From the NCBI GenBank assembly GCA_000413015.1, contig KE332515.1:877232-941231 (forward strand): a stretch of 64,000 nucleotides of DNA, in the 5' to 3' direction. This document shows, in pieces, positions 8,753-18,545 of the stretch. The translations under genes were made by a program, and so were the position numbers. The stretch comes from Treponema socranskii subsp. paredis ATCC 35535. GTDB taxonomy: Bacteria; Spirochaetota; Spirochaetia; Treponematales; Treponemataceae. The first letter of the stretch is position 1; the number at the start of each line of letters is the position of its first letter. The notes below the pieces were generated by a model. The model searched no databases and was not told the origin of the DNA. It saw only the letters and a program-made list of their open reading frames with translations.

Positions 8753-9250
8753 ATGAAAGTCGCAATCTTTTTCGGCTCGAAATCCGATACGGCAAAAATG
8801 ACAAAGGCTGCCGATGTACTCAAAGACTTCGGCGTCGAATACGAAGCGTTTATCATCTCCGCGCACCGTGCAGGTAATCTGCTCCGTGCGGCGGTCGAAA
8901 AAGTCGAACGTGAAGGCGCCGATGTGATCATCGCGGGCGCAGGCCTTGCAGCCGCCCTCCCCGGCGTGATCGCAGGGATGACTGTGCTTCCGGTTATCGG
9001 CGTACCCCTTGAAAGCGTATCGGAAGGGTCAAACGGTCTTGCGGGTTTCGACGCCCTCCTTTCCATCGTGCAGATGCCGCCGCAAATTCCGGTCGCAACC
9101 GTCGGCATCGGAAACGCAAAAAACGCCGCCTACCTCGCTCTCGAAATTCTTGCATTAAAATATCCCGAAATAAAAACAAAACTTATCGAATTCCGCAAAA
9201 AGCTTGCGGAAGAAGCCGCTTTACAAGGCGGCAATGGAGTATCGCTATGA
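8753..9250 (+). CDS. purE: Class II PurE, AIR carboxylase
   Basis: A 165-residue purine enzyme making CAIR from AIR. The substrate loop reads SAHRAG rather than the class I AHRTP, and the later segments are [12 protein letters not shown] and PVIGVPLES. This pattern matches the CO2-using class II enzyme characterised from Treponema denticola. No purK (N5-CAIR synthetase) lies in the operon, as expected for class II. First gene of purECFMN. It overlaps purC by 4 bp (ATGA), and the start codon coincides with the predicted transcription start. Confidence 0.93.
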   Translation: MKVAIFFGSKSDTAKMTKAADVLKDFGVEYEAFIISAHRAGNLLRAAVEKVEREGADVIIAGAGLAAALPGVIAGMTVLPVIGVPLESVSEGSNGLAGFDALLSIVQMPPQIPVATVGIGNAKNAAYLALEILALKYPEIKTKLIEFRKKLAEEAALQGGNGVSL

Positions 9251-9972
9251 ACGAAAACGTCGTAAAAAAAGAACAGCTCTACGAAGGCAAAGCGAAAAAA
9301 ATTTTTGCAACTTCAGACCCCGACCTCGTCATCATGGAATACAAAGATTCCGCGACGGCGTTCAACGGCGCAAAAAAAGGCACGATCGAAGACAAGGGCA
9401 TCATGAACAACGAAATCTCGGCAAAGCTCTACGATCTGCTCAATTCATGGAACGTGCCGACGCATTTTATTAAAAAACTTTCCGACCGCGAAGTACTTTG
9501 CAAAAAAGTGAAAATCATTCCGCTCGAAGTGATCGTGCGGAACGTCGCCGCGGGTTCGTTCAGCAAACGGCTCGGCGTACCCGAAGGCACGGCGCTTAAA
9601 ACGACGGTTTTCGAAATATCGTACAAGTGCGACGAACTCGACGATCCGCTCATCAACGACTGCCACGCGGTCGCTATCGGAGCCGCAACGTGGGACGAAC
9701 TCCACCGCGTTTACGAAATCACGGCTCAAGTCAACACAATACTCTCGCATTTCTTTTTGCGCTGCGGAGTGCGCCTCATCGACTTTAAGCTCGAATTCGG
9801 CAAAGATAAAGACGGCGCCATATTTCTCGCCGACGAAATTTCTCCGGACACGTGCCGTTTTTGGGATGCAAAGACGAACGAAAAGCTCGACAAGGACCGC
9901 TTCCGCCGCGATCTCGGCAACGTCAAAGAAGCTTATGTCGAAATGCTCGACCGTATCGAAAAAGAACTCTGA
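9247..9972 (+). CDS. purC: SAICAR synthetase
   Basis: Joins aspartate to CAIR using ATP. It is 241 residues, normal for the family, opening with a YEGKAKKIF segment. It also has [17 protein letters not shown], and [12 protein letters not shown] near the C-terminus, all characteristic. The start overlaps the purE stop by 4 bp and has GGAG upstream inside purE, so translation is coupled. The stop lies in a 16-bp AT palindrome (9972-9987) before purF. Confidence 0.95.
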   Translation: MNENVVKKEQLYEGKAKKIFATSDPDLVIMEYKDSATAFNGAKKGTIEDKGIMNNEISAKLYDLLNSWNVPTHFIKKLSDREVLCKKVKIIPLEVIVRNVAAGSFSKRLGVPEGTALKTTVFEISYKCDELDDPLINDCHAVAIGAATWDELHRVYEITAQVNTILSHFFLRCGVRLIDFKLEFGKDKDGAIFLADEISPDTCRFWDAKTNEKLDKDRFRRDLGNVKEAYVEMLDRIEKEL

Positions 9973-9987
9973 TTATTAATTAATAAT
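9972..9987. repeat. 16-bp AT palindrome, copy 1
   Basis: ATTATTAATTAATAAT, a perfect palindrome in the purC-purF spacer. Identical copies occur at 11454-11469 (purF-purM) and 62200-62215 (upstream of an ABC permease). Confidence 0.8.
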
Positions 9988-10005
9988 TTTACGGACGGCG
10001 GCAGT

Positions 10006-11448
10006 ATGAATGATTTAACGGACGAAGAAGATGTTCTCCACGACGAATGCGGCGTCGTCGGCGTGTATTTGAACGCCGACCCGATCAATACGTCGGCAAT
10101 GAGCGCTTCTTCCCTCGCCTACTACGGCATGTATTCCTTGCAGCACCGCGGACAGGAAAGCGCAGGAATTGCCGTGTCGGACGGAAGCGATGTCAAAGTG
10201 CATAAGCTTATGGGACTCGTCGCCGACGTCTTTAAACGCGAAAACCTCGATTCTCTTTCGGGAAGGATAGCGGTCGCACACGTCCGCTATGCGACCGCCG
10301 GCGGCTGTACGATCGAAAACGCACAGCCAATGGTTTACCGCTTTAAGCTCGGTACCGTCGCCGTTGCGCACAACGGTCAGCTTGTCAATTACGAACAGCT
10401 TCGCGAAATGCTCGAAGAAAGCGGCTCGTCGTTCAATTCGACGAGCGATACGGAAGTTATCGTCAAATTCATCGCAAAAAGCTATAAAAAGGGACTCGAA
10501 CGCGCGCTCACCGATACGATTCAGCTTATCAAAGGTTCGTTCGCGCTCTGCGTTATGACGCAGGACTGCCTCATCGGCGCCCGCGATCCGAACGGTATCC
10601 GCCCGCTCTGTCTCGGAAAGCTTTCAGGCGGCTGGGTGCTTGCAAGCGAAAGCTGTGCGATCGACGCGATGGGAGCCGACTTCGTGCGCGATATCCGTCC
10701 CGGCGAAATCGTCATCATCAACGGCGACGGTGTGCTTTCGTTCGAGTTCGGCGAAAAGACGTCGAAGCGTTCGTGTATTTTCGAATACGTGTACTTCGCC
10801 CGTCCCGATTCGGTACTCGACGAAATCCCCGTGCAGGAAGCGCGGCTTCGCATGGGAGCGATGCTTGCAAAAGAAAATCCCGTATCGGCGGACGTCGTCA
10901 TCGGTGTACCCGACAGCGGACTCGGAGCGGCACTCGGCTATTCGCGAGCGGCGGGCATCCCCTATGCAACGGGTATCGTCAAAAATAAATATATCGGCAG
11001 ATCGTTTATCGCGCCGACGCAAAAAGAGCGGGAAAATACCGTATTCGTCAAACTCAACACGATCAAAAACGAAATAAACGGAAAGCGCGTCATCGTCATA
11101 GACGATTCGATCGTGCGGGGTACAACGAGCAGACGCCTCATTCAAATACTGCGCAAAGCTGGTGCAAAAGAAGTGCACTTCCGCGTTTCAAGCCCGCCGG
11201 TAAAATTTCCGTGCTATTTCGGAATCGATACGCCGCGCAGAGCGGAACTCATCTCATCGATTCACGACGTCGAAACGATACGTAAAGAGATCGGCGCCGA
11301 TTCGCTCGCGTTTTTGAGTATGGACGGTATGCTCGAAGCGCTTCGTTCGTGCAATCCCGAACAATACGGTTACTGCAAAGGCTGCTTTACCGGCGAATAT
11401 CCCGTAGCGGTGCCCGGAGAGATCCGAAGCGCACAGCTGCGGTGTTAG
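10006..11448 (+). CDS. purF: Amidophosphoribosyltransferase
   Basis: First committed step of purine synthesis: PRPP plus glutamine gives phosphoribosylamine. The 480-residue protein has a 14-residue propeptide ahead of the catalytic N-terminal Cys (DECGVVG, Cys15), then the glutaminase domain (YSLQHRGQESAGIAV) and a PRTase loop VIVIDDSIVRGTT. The C-terminal CNPEQYGYCKGCFTGEYP has the cysteine pattern of the [4Fe-4S] Bacillus-type enzyme, so it is probably an oxygen-sensitive, propeptide-processed form. It has no strong ribosome-binding site of its own. Confidence 0.95.
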   Translation: MNDLTDEEDVLHDECGVVGVYLNADPINTSAMSASSLAYYGMYSLQHRGQESAGIAVSDGSDVKVHKLMGLVADVFKRENLDSLSGRIAVAHVRYATAGGCTIENAQPMVYRFKLGTVAVAHNGQLVNYEQLREMLEESGSSFNSTSDTEVIVKFIAKSYKKGLERALTDTIQLIKGSFALCVMTQDCLIGARDPNGIRPLCLGKLSGGWVLASESCAIDAMGADFVRDIRPGEIVIINGDGVLSFEFGEKTSKRSCIFEYVYFARPDSVLDEIPVQEARLRMGAMLAKENPVSADVVIGVPDSGLGAALGYSRAAGIPYATGIVKNKYIGRSFIAPTQKERENTVFVKLNTIKNEINGKRVIVIDDSIVRGTTSRRLIQILRKAGAKEVHFRVSSPPVKFPCYFGIDTPRRAELISSIHDVETIRKEIGADSLAFLSMDGMLEALRSCNPEQYGYCKGCFTGEYPVAVPGEIRSAQLRC

Positions 11449-11453
11449 TTAAA

Positions 11454-11469
11454 ATTATTAATTAATAAT
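11454..11469. repeat. 16-bp AT palindrome, copy 2
   Basis: ATTATTAATTAATAAT again, 29 nt before the purM start and just after the purF stop. Confidence 0.8.
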
Positions 11470-11497
11470 ACCTGACTGACGTTTTTATGGGGGCGAT

Positions 11498-12613
11498 ATG
11501 GCGAAAACCATCGATTACAAAAAAAGCGGCGTCGACGTCGGCGAAGGATATAAAGCGGTCGACGAATACAAAAAATCGGCGGCGAAAACCGCGATCCCGG
11601 GTCTTTTGACGGGTATAGGAAGCTTCAACGGCATGTTCGCCGTGCCGAAACACATCAAAGAACCCGTCATGGTAAGCGGTACGGACGGCGTCGGCACAAA
11701 ACTCGATATCGCCTTTAAGATGAAAAAATACGATACCGTCGGCATCGACTGCGTTGCAATGAGCGTCAACGATATCCTCTGTTCCGGTGTGCCGACGCTT
11801 TTTTTTCTAGACTACATCGCCTGCGGTTCGCTCGACGCAAAGATCGCGGGTAAAATCGTAGAAGGAATCGCCGCAGGCTGTAAAGATGCGGGCTGCGCGC
11901 TGCTCGGAGGCGAAACCGCTGAAATGCCGGGCTTTTACGACAAGGGCAAATACGACGTCGCGGGTTTCGGCGTCGGCATCGGTGAAAAAAAAGAGCTTAT
12001 AACCGGGAGCAAAATACGAGCGGGAGACGTACTCATCGGTCTTTCGTCGACAGGCGTTCATTCGAACGGCTATTCGCTCGTGCGAAAACTCGTTACCGAT
12101 TTCAGCGAACCTTTTTGTCCGGACGGAAAGCATGATCGAAAAACGATCGGGGACGTGCTTTTGACACCGACGCGTATCTACGTACGGCCGGTTATGGACG
12201 TGCTCAAAACATACCGGACTTCGATACACGGCATGGTACACATCACGGGCGGCGGCTTTTATGAAAATCTTCCGCGCATGTATCCCCGTGCAAAGGAAAA
12301 TCAAAAACAGCTCATATCGATTATTAAAAACGGAAGCTGGGATGTGCCCCCTGTTTTTGCGGAGCTCGTAAGGCGGGGAGCCGACGAAAAGCGCATGCTC
12401 GAAACATTCAATATGGGGATCGGCTTTGTGCTCGCGGTAAAAAAAAGCGACGCCTGCGCGATCGTCGATCGGTTCAACAAACACGCAAAACGCTTTTCGG
12501 TCAAAGGCATCCCCGACATGAAAGCCTATACGATAGGGCGCGTCGCCGCATCCGAAAAAGAAATCCGCGGAAACGTCAAAGGCAATAAAGCGATGACGCT
12601 CTTTGAGGGATGA
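11498..12613 (+). CDS. purM: AIR synthetase
   Basis: Cyclises FGAM to AIR with ATP. The 371-residue protein has family marks such as DYKKSGVDVGEGYKAVDEYK, MVSGTDGVGTKL, and CALLGGETAEMPGFY. The GLSSTGVHSNGYSLVR segment sits near the middle. The start ATG follows GGGGGCG. It is followed directly by purN, whose start lies one base after the purM stop. Confidence 0.95.
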   Translation: MAKTIDYKKSGVDVGEGYKAVDEYKKSAAKTAIPGLLTGIGSFNGMFAVPKHIKEPVMVSGTDGVGTKLDIAFKMKKYDTVGIDCVAMSVNDILCSGVPTLFFLDYIACGSLDAKIAGKIVEGIAAGCKDAGCALLGGETAEMPGFYDKGKYDVAGFGVGIGEKKELITGSKIRAGDVLIGLSSTGVHSNGYSLVRKLVTDFSEPFCPDGKHDRKTIGDVLLTPTRIYVRPVMDVLKTYRTSIHGMVHITGGGFYENLPRMYPRAKENQKQLISIIKNGSWDVPPVFAELVRRGADEKRMLETFNMGIGFVLAVKKSDACAIVDRFNKHAKRFSVKGIPDMKAYTIGRVAASEKEIRGNVKGNKAMTLFEG

Positions 12614-12614
12614 A

Positions 12615-13253
12615 ATGCTTTCGATCGCAGTTTTCGTTTCGGGAAGCGGCACGAATTTGCAGGCGCTCATCGATTATGAAAAATCCCGCGCTTCGTGTCC
12701 CTACCGTGTCAGCCTTGTCGTAAGCGACAGAAAAGACGCTTATGCGCTCGAACGCGCAAAAAAGGCGGGAATCGCAACGGAGCTCGTAAGCGCGTACGCG
12801 GTACTCGGAAAAGAAAAAGCGGAAGCCGCTTCGCGCGATGAAAAGCGCCTTGCCGTTTCGAACGCAGCCCTCGCCGCATGCAAAAAGCACAAAGCGGACG
12901 CGATCGTACTTGCGGGCTGGCTCACGGTTTTATGCGGCCCCATAATCGGCGAGTACGGCGGAAAGATCATCAATCTGCATCCCGCCCTGCTTCCGAAATT
13001 CGGAGGCGTGGGTATGTGGGGACGGCGTGTACACGAAGCGGTCATTGCCGAAGGTGAAACGGAAAGCGGCTGTACCGTGCATTTTGTGGATTCGGGCTGC
13101 GACACGGGGGCGATCCTCGTGCAAAAAAAAGTGAGCGTCATGCCCGGCGATACGGCGGACACATTGTACGCGCGGATAGCGCCGGTCGAACACGACGCGA
13201 TAGTCGAAGGTGCCTGCATCCTCGCGGAGAGGCTCTCGGAGAAGGTCGATTAG
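12615..13253 (+). CDS. purN: GAR transformylase
   Basis: Formyl transfer from 10-formyl-THF to GAR. The ATG at 12615 is preferred to a TTG at 12603 because GAGG lies 6 nt before it and the protein then begins MLSIAVFVSGSGTNLQAL, as expected. The catalytic NLHPALLPKFGG segment (Asn, His) and the HFVDSGCDTGAIL segment with the catalytic Asp are present. It is 212 residues and ends the purine operon. purD, purL, purB and purH are not in the window. Confidence 0.92.
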   Translation: MLSIAVFVSGSGTNLQALIDYEKSRASCPYRVSLVVSDRKDAYALERAKKAGIATELVSAYAVLGKEKAEAASRDEKRLAVSNAALAACKKHKADAIVLAGWLTVLCGPIIGEYGGKIINLHPALLPKFGGVGMWGRRVHEAVIAEGETESGCTVHFVDSGCDTGAILVQKKVSVMPGDTADTLYARIAPVEHDAIVEGACILAERLSEKVD

Positions 13254-13342
13254 AGAGCGGGCAGAGACTTATTCTCTTTCCCTTCCGTTTTTACCGAACC
13301 CGGTTGAAGTCGGGAAAGTATTTCGGATGAATGAGCTCGTCT

Positions 13343-13942
13343 TTAAAGAGTTACCTTATAAAACCTTTTTAATATTTTTTGTTCCTGTTTACTCAGTTTG
13401 GCACGTGTTATCGGTTGATTGTACATCCGCAGCCAAACCTTTTTAGACGATACTTTTATATCCGGTATAAAATCAAAACGTTCTTTTAAGGGGTCTAAAA
13501 CAAACAATTCCAAATCCGGACAAAAAGAAAAATCCAATCCTTCGGAACGTATCTTTTCAATAGTTTCTTTCGGCATATAACCATTATGTTCCACTTTTTT
13601 CAATTTTGTCATACCGGATAAAACAGAAAAATCAGAAAAATACACAGCGTCGAAATATAACTCTTCTAGAGTTGATATCTTTTTAAGGAAATTATAATTT
13701 TTAAGAAAAGCTAAATTTTGGAATTCCAGAATTTTTAAGTGCTTTAACTTTTCCAACCCCCGAATATCCTGTGTTCTATACCCGTTACCGTCCGAATCAA
13801 AAATAACCATCTTTTCGGTATCGGCTGAGCAGTATTCGACAATTTCAGTGCCGTCGGTCATCACCCTTATGATTTTTGCATCCTCGGCAAATGACCATAC
13901 TGTCATCATAAGTAAAAACAACAATATCTTATTTTTTTTCAT
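13343..13942 (-). CDS. Exported small leucine-rich-repeat-like protein
   Basis: A 199-residue protein with a cleavable signal (MKKNKILLFLLMMTVWSFAE). The middle (about residues 60-125) has four irregular leucine-rich turns such as LEKLKHLKILEFQNL and ISTLEELYF. The rest is basic. The ATG follows AGGAG. It is convergent with purN and separated from the LUD gene by 95 bp. The family is not recognised beyond LRR character, so function is unknown. Probably periplasmic or surface-exposed. Confidence 0.6.
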   Translation of the reverse strand: MKKNKILLFLLMMTVWSFAEDAKIIRVMTDGTEIVEYCSADTEKMVIFDSDGNGYRTQDIRGLEKLKHLKILEFQNLAFLKNYNFLKKISTLEELYFDAVYFSDFSVLSGMTKLKKVEHNGYMPKETIEKIRSEGLDFSFCPDLELFVLDPLKERFDFIPDIKVSSKKVWLRMYNQPITRAKLSKQEQKILKRFYKVTL

Positions 13943-14037
13943 ATACTACTCCTGTTATTACCGATTGAGCGGCACAAAATTGCGGTCGCCCCGGAGTTCT
14001 CCTCCCGTTAGAATCCCGTTGTCAATTTTTTTTACGG

Positions 14038-14676
14038 TTAAAACCCGAGCGCTTCTCCGATGAGGACGACTTTGATCCTTCCCGCAGGTTTGCACAAGCG
14101 CGTGCGCACGATGTACGAGCAGATACTGTCGGTGCTTTTGCAGTCGGCACAGCTTCCCGTCGTTTTGCAGGGCGTGCGTATGTCGAAGCGCTGCGCGTTG
14201 ACGGGAGCCGCCGTATTGCGCGCACGAGAAAGCGCGTCTTCGGCGGTCTTTACGACTTTGTTCATGCCGCACGCGACGATGACGCTTTTCGGACCGAAAG
14301 TCATTGCGGCGACCCGGTTGCCGTTTCCGTCGACGTTGACGATTTCGCCGTCTTCCGAAATCGCGTTCGCGCCCGTCAAATACGTATCGCACAAAAGAGC
14401 GCGCCTCATGATTTCGATTTTTTCGTCCTGCGACTGCGCCGTACCGCGGTCGATGACGCGCCACCCGCCTTTTTTTACGCGATCTATGACGCCGAGCGCT
14501 TCCATCGTCATGGAGCCGCCCCAGGATACGACATCCGTCTGCGGTATGAGCGAGAGAATTTTTTCAGCCGCCTCTGAAGACGACGCACAGTAATAAGCGT
14601 CGAAGTGCCGAAGAGCGAGCGCTTTTATGAGGCTCGCGCCGAGTTTTTCGTTTCTGATCCGTTCCGCGTTATTCAT
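14038..14676 (-). CDS. LUD-domain protein
   Basis: A 212-residue LUD-fold protein (the LutC/YkgG group, linked to lactate utilisation in other bacteria). Visible marks are SWGGSMTMEALG near residue 50, a TGANAISEDGEIVNVDGNGN block and FGPKSVIVACGMNKV. The C-terminal part contains four cysteines in TPCKTTGSCADCKSTDSICS, which could bind a metal or Fe-S centre. GGAGG precedes the ATG. No lutA or lutB lies adjacent, so a role in lactate oxidation is not supported by context. Confidence 0.8.
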   Translation of the reverse strand: MNNAERIRNEKLGASLIKALALRHFDAYYCASSSEAAEKILSLIPQTDVVSWGGSMTMEALGVIDRVKKGGWRVIDRGTAQSQDEKIEIMRRALLCDTYLTGANAISEDGEIVNVDGNGNRVAAMTFGPKSVIVACGMNKVVKTAEDALSRARNTAAPVNAQRFDIRTPCKTTGSCADCKSTDSICSYIVRTRLCKPAGRIKVVLIGEALGF

Positions 14677-14805
14677 AAAATCCTCCGCATAAAAACATAT
14701 ACGAATGCGGCCGTCTTGAAAGCCGGTTGTTTGTTAAGCAGCCGCGGCGAACGCTTCCGGCGAAACGATGCGCACACGCCGAGTCAAAGGCGCCGGCCGA
14801 TACGC

Positions 14806-16995
14806 TTACGCGTCGATTTCGGAAGCGAGGTGATGCACGATAAAGTTTCTGCGCTCGGGCGTATTTTTCCCCATATAAAACTGCAGCACTTTCGGCACGT
14901 TTTTCAGCGATTCGATCGACACCGGAGTCAAACGCATACCGCGGTCTTCACCGTCGCCTTCTTTTCGCGGACGGATAAACTGCCCGAATTCGTTCGGACT
15001 GATTTCGCCCAAACCTTTAAATCGCGTCACTTCCGCGCCCGCTCCGAGCGCTTTCAATTCTTTGTCGCGGGACGCTTCGCTGTAGCAGTAGCGCGTCGTC
15101 GTTTTATTGCGCACGCGGAACAGCGGCGTTTCGAGTATGTACACGTGCCCCCGTAAAACGATCTCTTCGAAATACAGCAAAAAATATGTTAGTACGAGGT
15201 TTCGGATATGGAAGCCGTCGTTATCGGCATCGGTTGCAATGACGATTTTATCGTAGCGGAGGTCTTCGATATCCTTTTGAATGCCGAGCGAAAAGGTAAG
15301 GTTTTTCAGTTCTTCGTTTTCATAGAGCGCCGACTTCCGCCTGCCGTACATATTTTCGGGCTTTCCGCGGAGTGAAAAAATCGCCTGTGTCGCAACGTCG
15401 CGGCAGCCGACCATGGAGCCGGTTGCCGAATCGCCTTCCGTTATAAAGATCATCGACTCCGCGCCTTCTTCTCCGTCCTGCACGTGATAGCGGCAGTCTT
15501 TGAGTTTGGGGATTTTCAGCGTAACGCTTTTTGCCGCTTCGCGGATCTGCTTGTCGGTAACATTGTTGATTTCGGCATGCGCTTTTTGATTTTTAATAAT
15601 TTTTTCTTCGATCGCGCCTGCGACGTCGGGATTGTGACGCAGCCAATCGTCGATCGCGAACTGCGTTTCTTTCATGATCGGCGAGCGCACTTCGACGTTG
15701 CCGAGCTTGTTTTTCGTCTGGCTCGTAAACATGGGATTATCGATGCCGATTTTGAGTGCGACGAAAAGTCCGCCGGCCGCATCGCGTACGTCGTATTCTT
15801 TTTTATAAAAGGCGCTGATGCCCTTCGTAAAGCCGTCGAGAAAGGACGTTACGTGCGTGCCGCCGTCTTCGGTGCTCTGTCCGTTGACGAACGAATAGAC
15901 GAATTTGTCGAGGCTGTTCGTATGCGTGAGGACGAATTGAATCGCTTTGCCGTTATACGAAAACATCGGATAGAGCGGCTTGCTCTTTCCCATTTCATTT
16001 AAAAGCAGATCTTCCAATCCCTTTTCGCTTTTATATTCTTTGCCGTTGCAGCTGATGAGCAGACCCGGATTGAGGTAAGCGTAATTCCACAAACGCTTTT
16101 CGACCATGTCCATATTGAACGTGTACGGGCCGAAAATATCTTCGTCGGGAACGAATTCGAGATAGGTACCGTTTTTGACGCCGTCTTTCGCTTTGCCGAG
16201 TTTTTCGTCCGTCTTTTCTCCGTGCGCGTATTCCACGACGGCCATTTTTCCGTCGCGCACCGACGCCGCACGGAAATACGAAGAGAGCGCGTTCGTCGCT
16301 TTGATGCCGACGCCGTTCATGCCGATCGCCTGCTTGAACACCGTATTGTTATACTTTGCGCCGGTGTTGACGTTCGATACGCAGTCGTCGAGTTTGCCGA
16401 GCGGAATGCCGCGCCCGTAATCGCGGATTTTTACGCGCCCTTCGGTGATATCGATATCGATCCGCTTTCCGAAGCCTTGAGAAAATTCGTCGACCGCATT
16501 GTCGATACCTTCTTTTAATAAAATATAGATGCCGTCGTTTTCGTTCGATCCGTCGCCGAGACTGCCGATATACATGCCGGGCCTGAGCCGTATGTGCTCA
16601 AGCCCTTCGAGGTGCAAAATACTGTCTTCGTCGTATACACCGTGTTTCGGAGTCGGCCGTTTGGCAATGTCGGATAGTTTTTTCACAGCCGACGAACGCG
16701 TTCCGCCGGAAGCGGTTTTCACCGCCGTACGCGGAGCTTCGGCTGAAGTTTTCAAGGCATTTTTTTTCGCAGCGCTCCGAGTCGTTTTCGTCTCTTTTGC
16801 CGCGCTCTTTTTAGCAGAGGCGGAAACCGTTTTTTTCGCTGCCGTTTTCGGCTTTGCGCTCTTCGATTTTACGGATTCGGCGCGCTTTTCTTTCGCCTGA
16901 GTTTTTTTCGCCGGAGACGCTTTCGCTCCGCCCTTCGTATCGGTCTTTTTTGCGGCCGCCGCAAGCAGTCCGCCTTTTTTTTGAATGCCACCCAT
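14806..16995 (-). CDS. parE: Topoisomerase IV subunit B with Lys/Ala-rich N-terminal tail
   Basis: ATPase subunit of a type IIA topoisomerase, about 729 residues. The GHKL ATPase part has LRPGMYIGSLG, DNAVDEFSQGF, RDYGRGIPLG and GMNGVGIKATNAL. The Toprim part has ITEGDSATGSM and ATDADNDGFHIR. The length and PENMYGRRKSA style fit the short ParE/GyrB group better than classical GyrB. The first ~110 residues are a low-complexity tail of Lys, Ala, Ser and Thr (repeats like AAKKTVSASAKKSAAKE), unlike any ParE domain. I place the start at ATG 16995, where a TATACT lies 6 nt upstream. A TTG at 17013 has no better support. No parC is nearby. Confidence 0.85.
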   Translation of the reverse strand: MGGIQKKGGLLAAAAKKTDTKGGAKASPAKKTQAKEKRAESVKSKSAKPKTAAKKTVSASAKKSAAKETKTTRSAAKKNALKTSAEAPRTAVKTASGGTRSSAVKKLSDIAKRPTPKHGVYDEDSILHLEGLEHIRLRPGMYIGSLGDGSNENDGIYILLKEGIDNAVDEFSQGFGKRIDIDITEGRVKIRDYGRGIPLGKLDDCVSNVNTGAKYNNTVFKQAIGMNGVGIKATNALSSYFRAASVRDGKMAVVEYAHGEKTDEKLGKAKDGVKNGTYLEFVPDEDIFGPYTFNMDMVEKRLWNYAYLNPGLLISCNGKEYKSEKGLEDLLLNEMGKSKPLYPMFSYNGKAIQFVLTHTNSLDKFVYSFVNGQSTEDGGTHVTSFLDGFTKGISAFYKKEYDVRDAAGGLFVALKIGIDNPMFTSQTKNKLGNVEVRSPIMKETQFAIDDWLRHNPDVAGAIEEKIIKNQKAHAEINNVTDKQIREAAKSVTLKIPKLKDCRYHVQDGEEGAESMIFITEGDSATGSMVGCRDVATQAIFSLRGKPENMYGRRKSALYENEELKNLTFSLGIQKDIEDLRYDKIVIATDADNDGFHIRNLVLTYFLLYFEEIVLRGHVYILETPLFRVRNKTTTRYCYSEASRDKELKALGAGAEVTRFKGLGEISPNEFGQFIRPRKEGDGEDRGMRLTPVSIESLKNVPKVLQFYMGKNTPERRNFIVHHLASEIDA

Positions 16996-17001
16996 ACCGG
17001 C

Positions 17002-17031
17002 AGTATATAACAATTTCCCGCATCATCGCAA
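17002..17031 (-). promoter_or_regulatory. parE promoter, leaderless
   Basis: On the minus strand: TTGCGA (17026-17031), 18-bp spacer, TATACT (17002-17007), then 6 nt to the parE ATG. No Shine-Dalgarno sequence. Confidence 0.65.
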
Positions 17032-17108
17032 GCATGCATAAAAGCGGTCAGGATATGTGCACGGCTGCCGTTTTCCGAGTATTCGGCATCTCATCACACC
17101 GCTCGGCG

Positions 17109-18530
17109 CTAAATTACAAGCTCCGCTTCCGCTTCGAGTTCGTCGCCCCGCCGTATCGCATCGGTACAAGGGTTCAGGATGCGCACGCGGATGTCGCTTC
17201 CCGGACGAGGTGCGGGGAGTTCCGCACAGAGGACCTTGCAGTGAATGAAATTTTCGGTTACCGCGCGGATATGAAAAGCTCCGTCGCCTTCTTTTGCGTT
17301 TTCCGCAATCGCGCGCACCGTCGTACCGCAAATCGATTCGATATAGGCCGTTTTACTTTGCAGGGCGAAATCGGAAAGCAGACGCACCCGCTCGCGCACG
17401 GCAGCCGAAGGAACTTTCGGCTTCATCGAAAAAGCGCGGGTTCCCGGACGCGGGGAAAACGGGAAGACGTGAACGTATGCAAAACCGCACGCGCGGCAGA
17501 GTTCGAGCGTTTTCGAAAAATCTTCATCCGTTTCGCCGGGAAAACCTGCAATGATGTCGCATGCAAAAAATGCATTGCCTTTTGCCCGTCTCAACATTGA
17601 AACCGATCGGAAAATATCGTCCGCGCGATAGCTTCTGTTCATGGCGGCGAGAACCGCATCGCTTCCGCTCTGTACCGAAAGGTGAAAATGAGGGCGTACG
17701 CGCTCGTCTTTGACGATGCGGCAAAAGCGGTCGTCGACGAGTTCGGGATACATACTCGATATGCGGAAAGCAAGGCCGCTCGTTTCATCGAGCGCTTTTT
17801 CGAGGAGGTCGGCGAAAGTATAATACGCACCGTCGTATTCGCCGCGGTACTGCGCGATATTGACCGCCGTAAAAACGATTTCGTTTTGTCCTTCCGCTTT
17901 GAGAGAGGCGATTCGGGAAAGCACGTCGCGCACCGGAAGCGAAACCGATTTTCCCCGTGCGATTCGGATCGCACAGTAGGAGCAGGCGCTGTCGCAGCCG
18001 TCCTGTATTTTAAGAGACGAACGCGAATGCGCAAGAAAGGTATCGGTCGCCAAACGGAAAGACGCTTCGGATTTTCCCGAATGCGATTTCGTATCGGTAA
18101 AAAGCGTAGACTCAAGGAGATTCGAAAAATCTTCCGCAGAAAACATTTCGTGCGTTTCTATAAAATCCGAAAGGATCGGAGGAACGTCTGCGAGCCTGTC
18201 TTTGCAGAGCCCCGGAAGGACTGCGACGCGGGGAGCGAGTTCGGCGATTTTATCCGCAGCGAGCTGGGCATAGCAGCCCGTAACGATGACGGAAGCTCGC
18301 GGACACTTTTGCAAAAGCAATCGAATTTCGCGCCGCGCTTTTTGTTCCGCCTTTTGCGTTACCGCGCACGTGTTTACGACGCATACAAGCACGTCGCGAA
18401 GGACTTCGCTTGCAGCCGTCGGAGGTATCATGGAAACGGAAAAACGGGCGTCGACAAAAAAACGCGCTGCCGACTCGCTTTCGATTTGATTGAGGCGGCA
18501 GCCCAAAGTTTCAAAGATGATTTGCGGCAA
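17109..18530 (-). CDS. mtaB: tRNA t6A37 methylthiotransferase (MtaB-like)
   Basis: Radical-SAM methylthiotransferase expected to convert t6A37 to ms2t6A37 in tRNA. The 473-residue protein opens with FETLGCRLNQIESE (UPF0004 Fe-S domain). It contains the radical-SAM cysteines in GCDSACSYCAIRIARG, then RISSMYPELV and HFHLSVQSGSD segments typical of the family. Start is TTG at 18530 behind AAGGTG at good spacing. The TPR gene ends 16 bp upstream, placing this third in a bactofilin-TPR-mtaB operon. MtaB is favoured over MiaB by the GCRLNQ opening. Confidence 0.85.
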   Translation of the reverse strand: MPQIIFETLGCRLNQIESESAARFFVDARFSVSMIPPTAASEVLRDVLVCVVNTCAVTQKAEQKARREIRLLLQKCPRASVIVTGCYAQLAADKIAELAPRVAVLPGLCKDRLADVPPILSDFIETHEMFSAEDFSNLLESTLFTDTKSHSGKSEASFRLATDTFLAHSRSSLKIQDGCDSACSYCAIRIARGKSVSLPVRDVLSRIASLKAEGQNEIVFTAVNIAQYRGEYDGAYYTFADLLEKALDETSGLAFRISSMYPELVDDRFCRIVKDERVRPHFHLSVQSGSDAVLAAMNRSYRADDIFRSVSMLRRAKGNAFFACDIIAGFPGETDEDFSKTLELCRACGFAYVHVFPFSPRPGTRAFSMKPKVPSAAVRERVRLLSDFALQSKTAYIESICGTTVRAIAENAKEGDGAFHIRAVTENFIHCKVLCAELPAPRPGSDIRVRILNPCTDAIRRGDELEAEAELVI

Positions 18531-18545
18531 GGTACACCTTGACGA

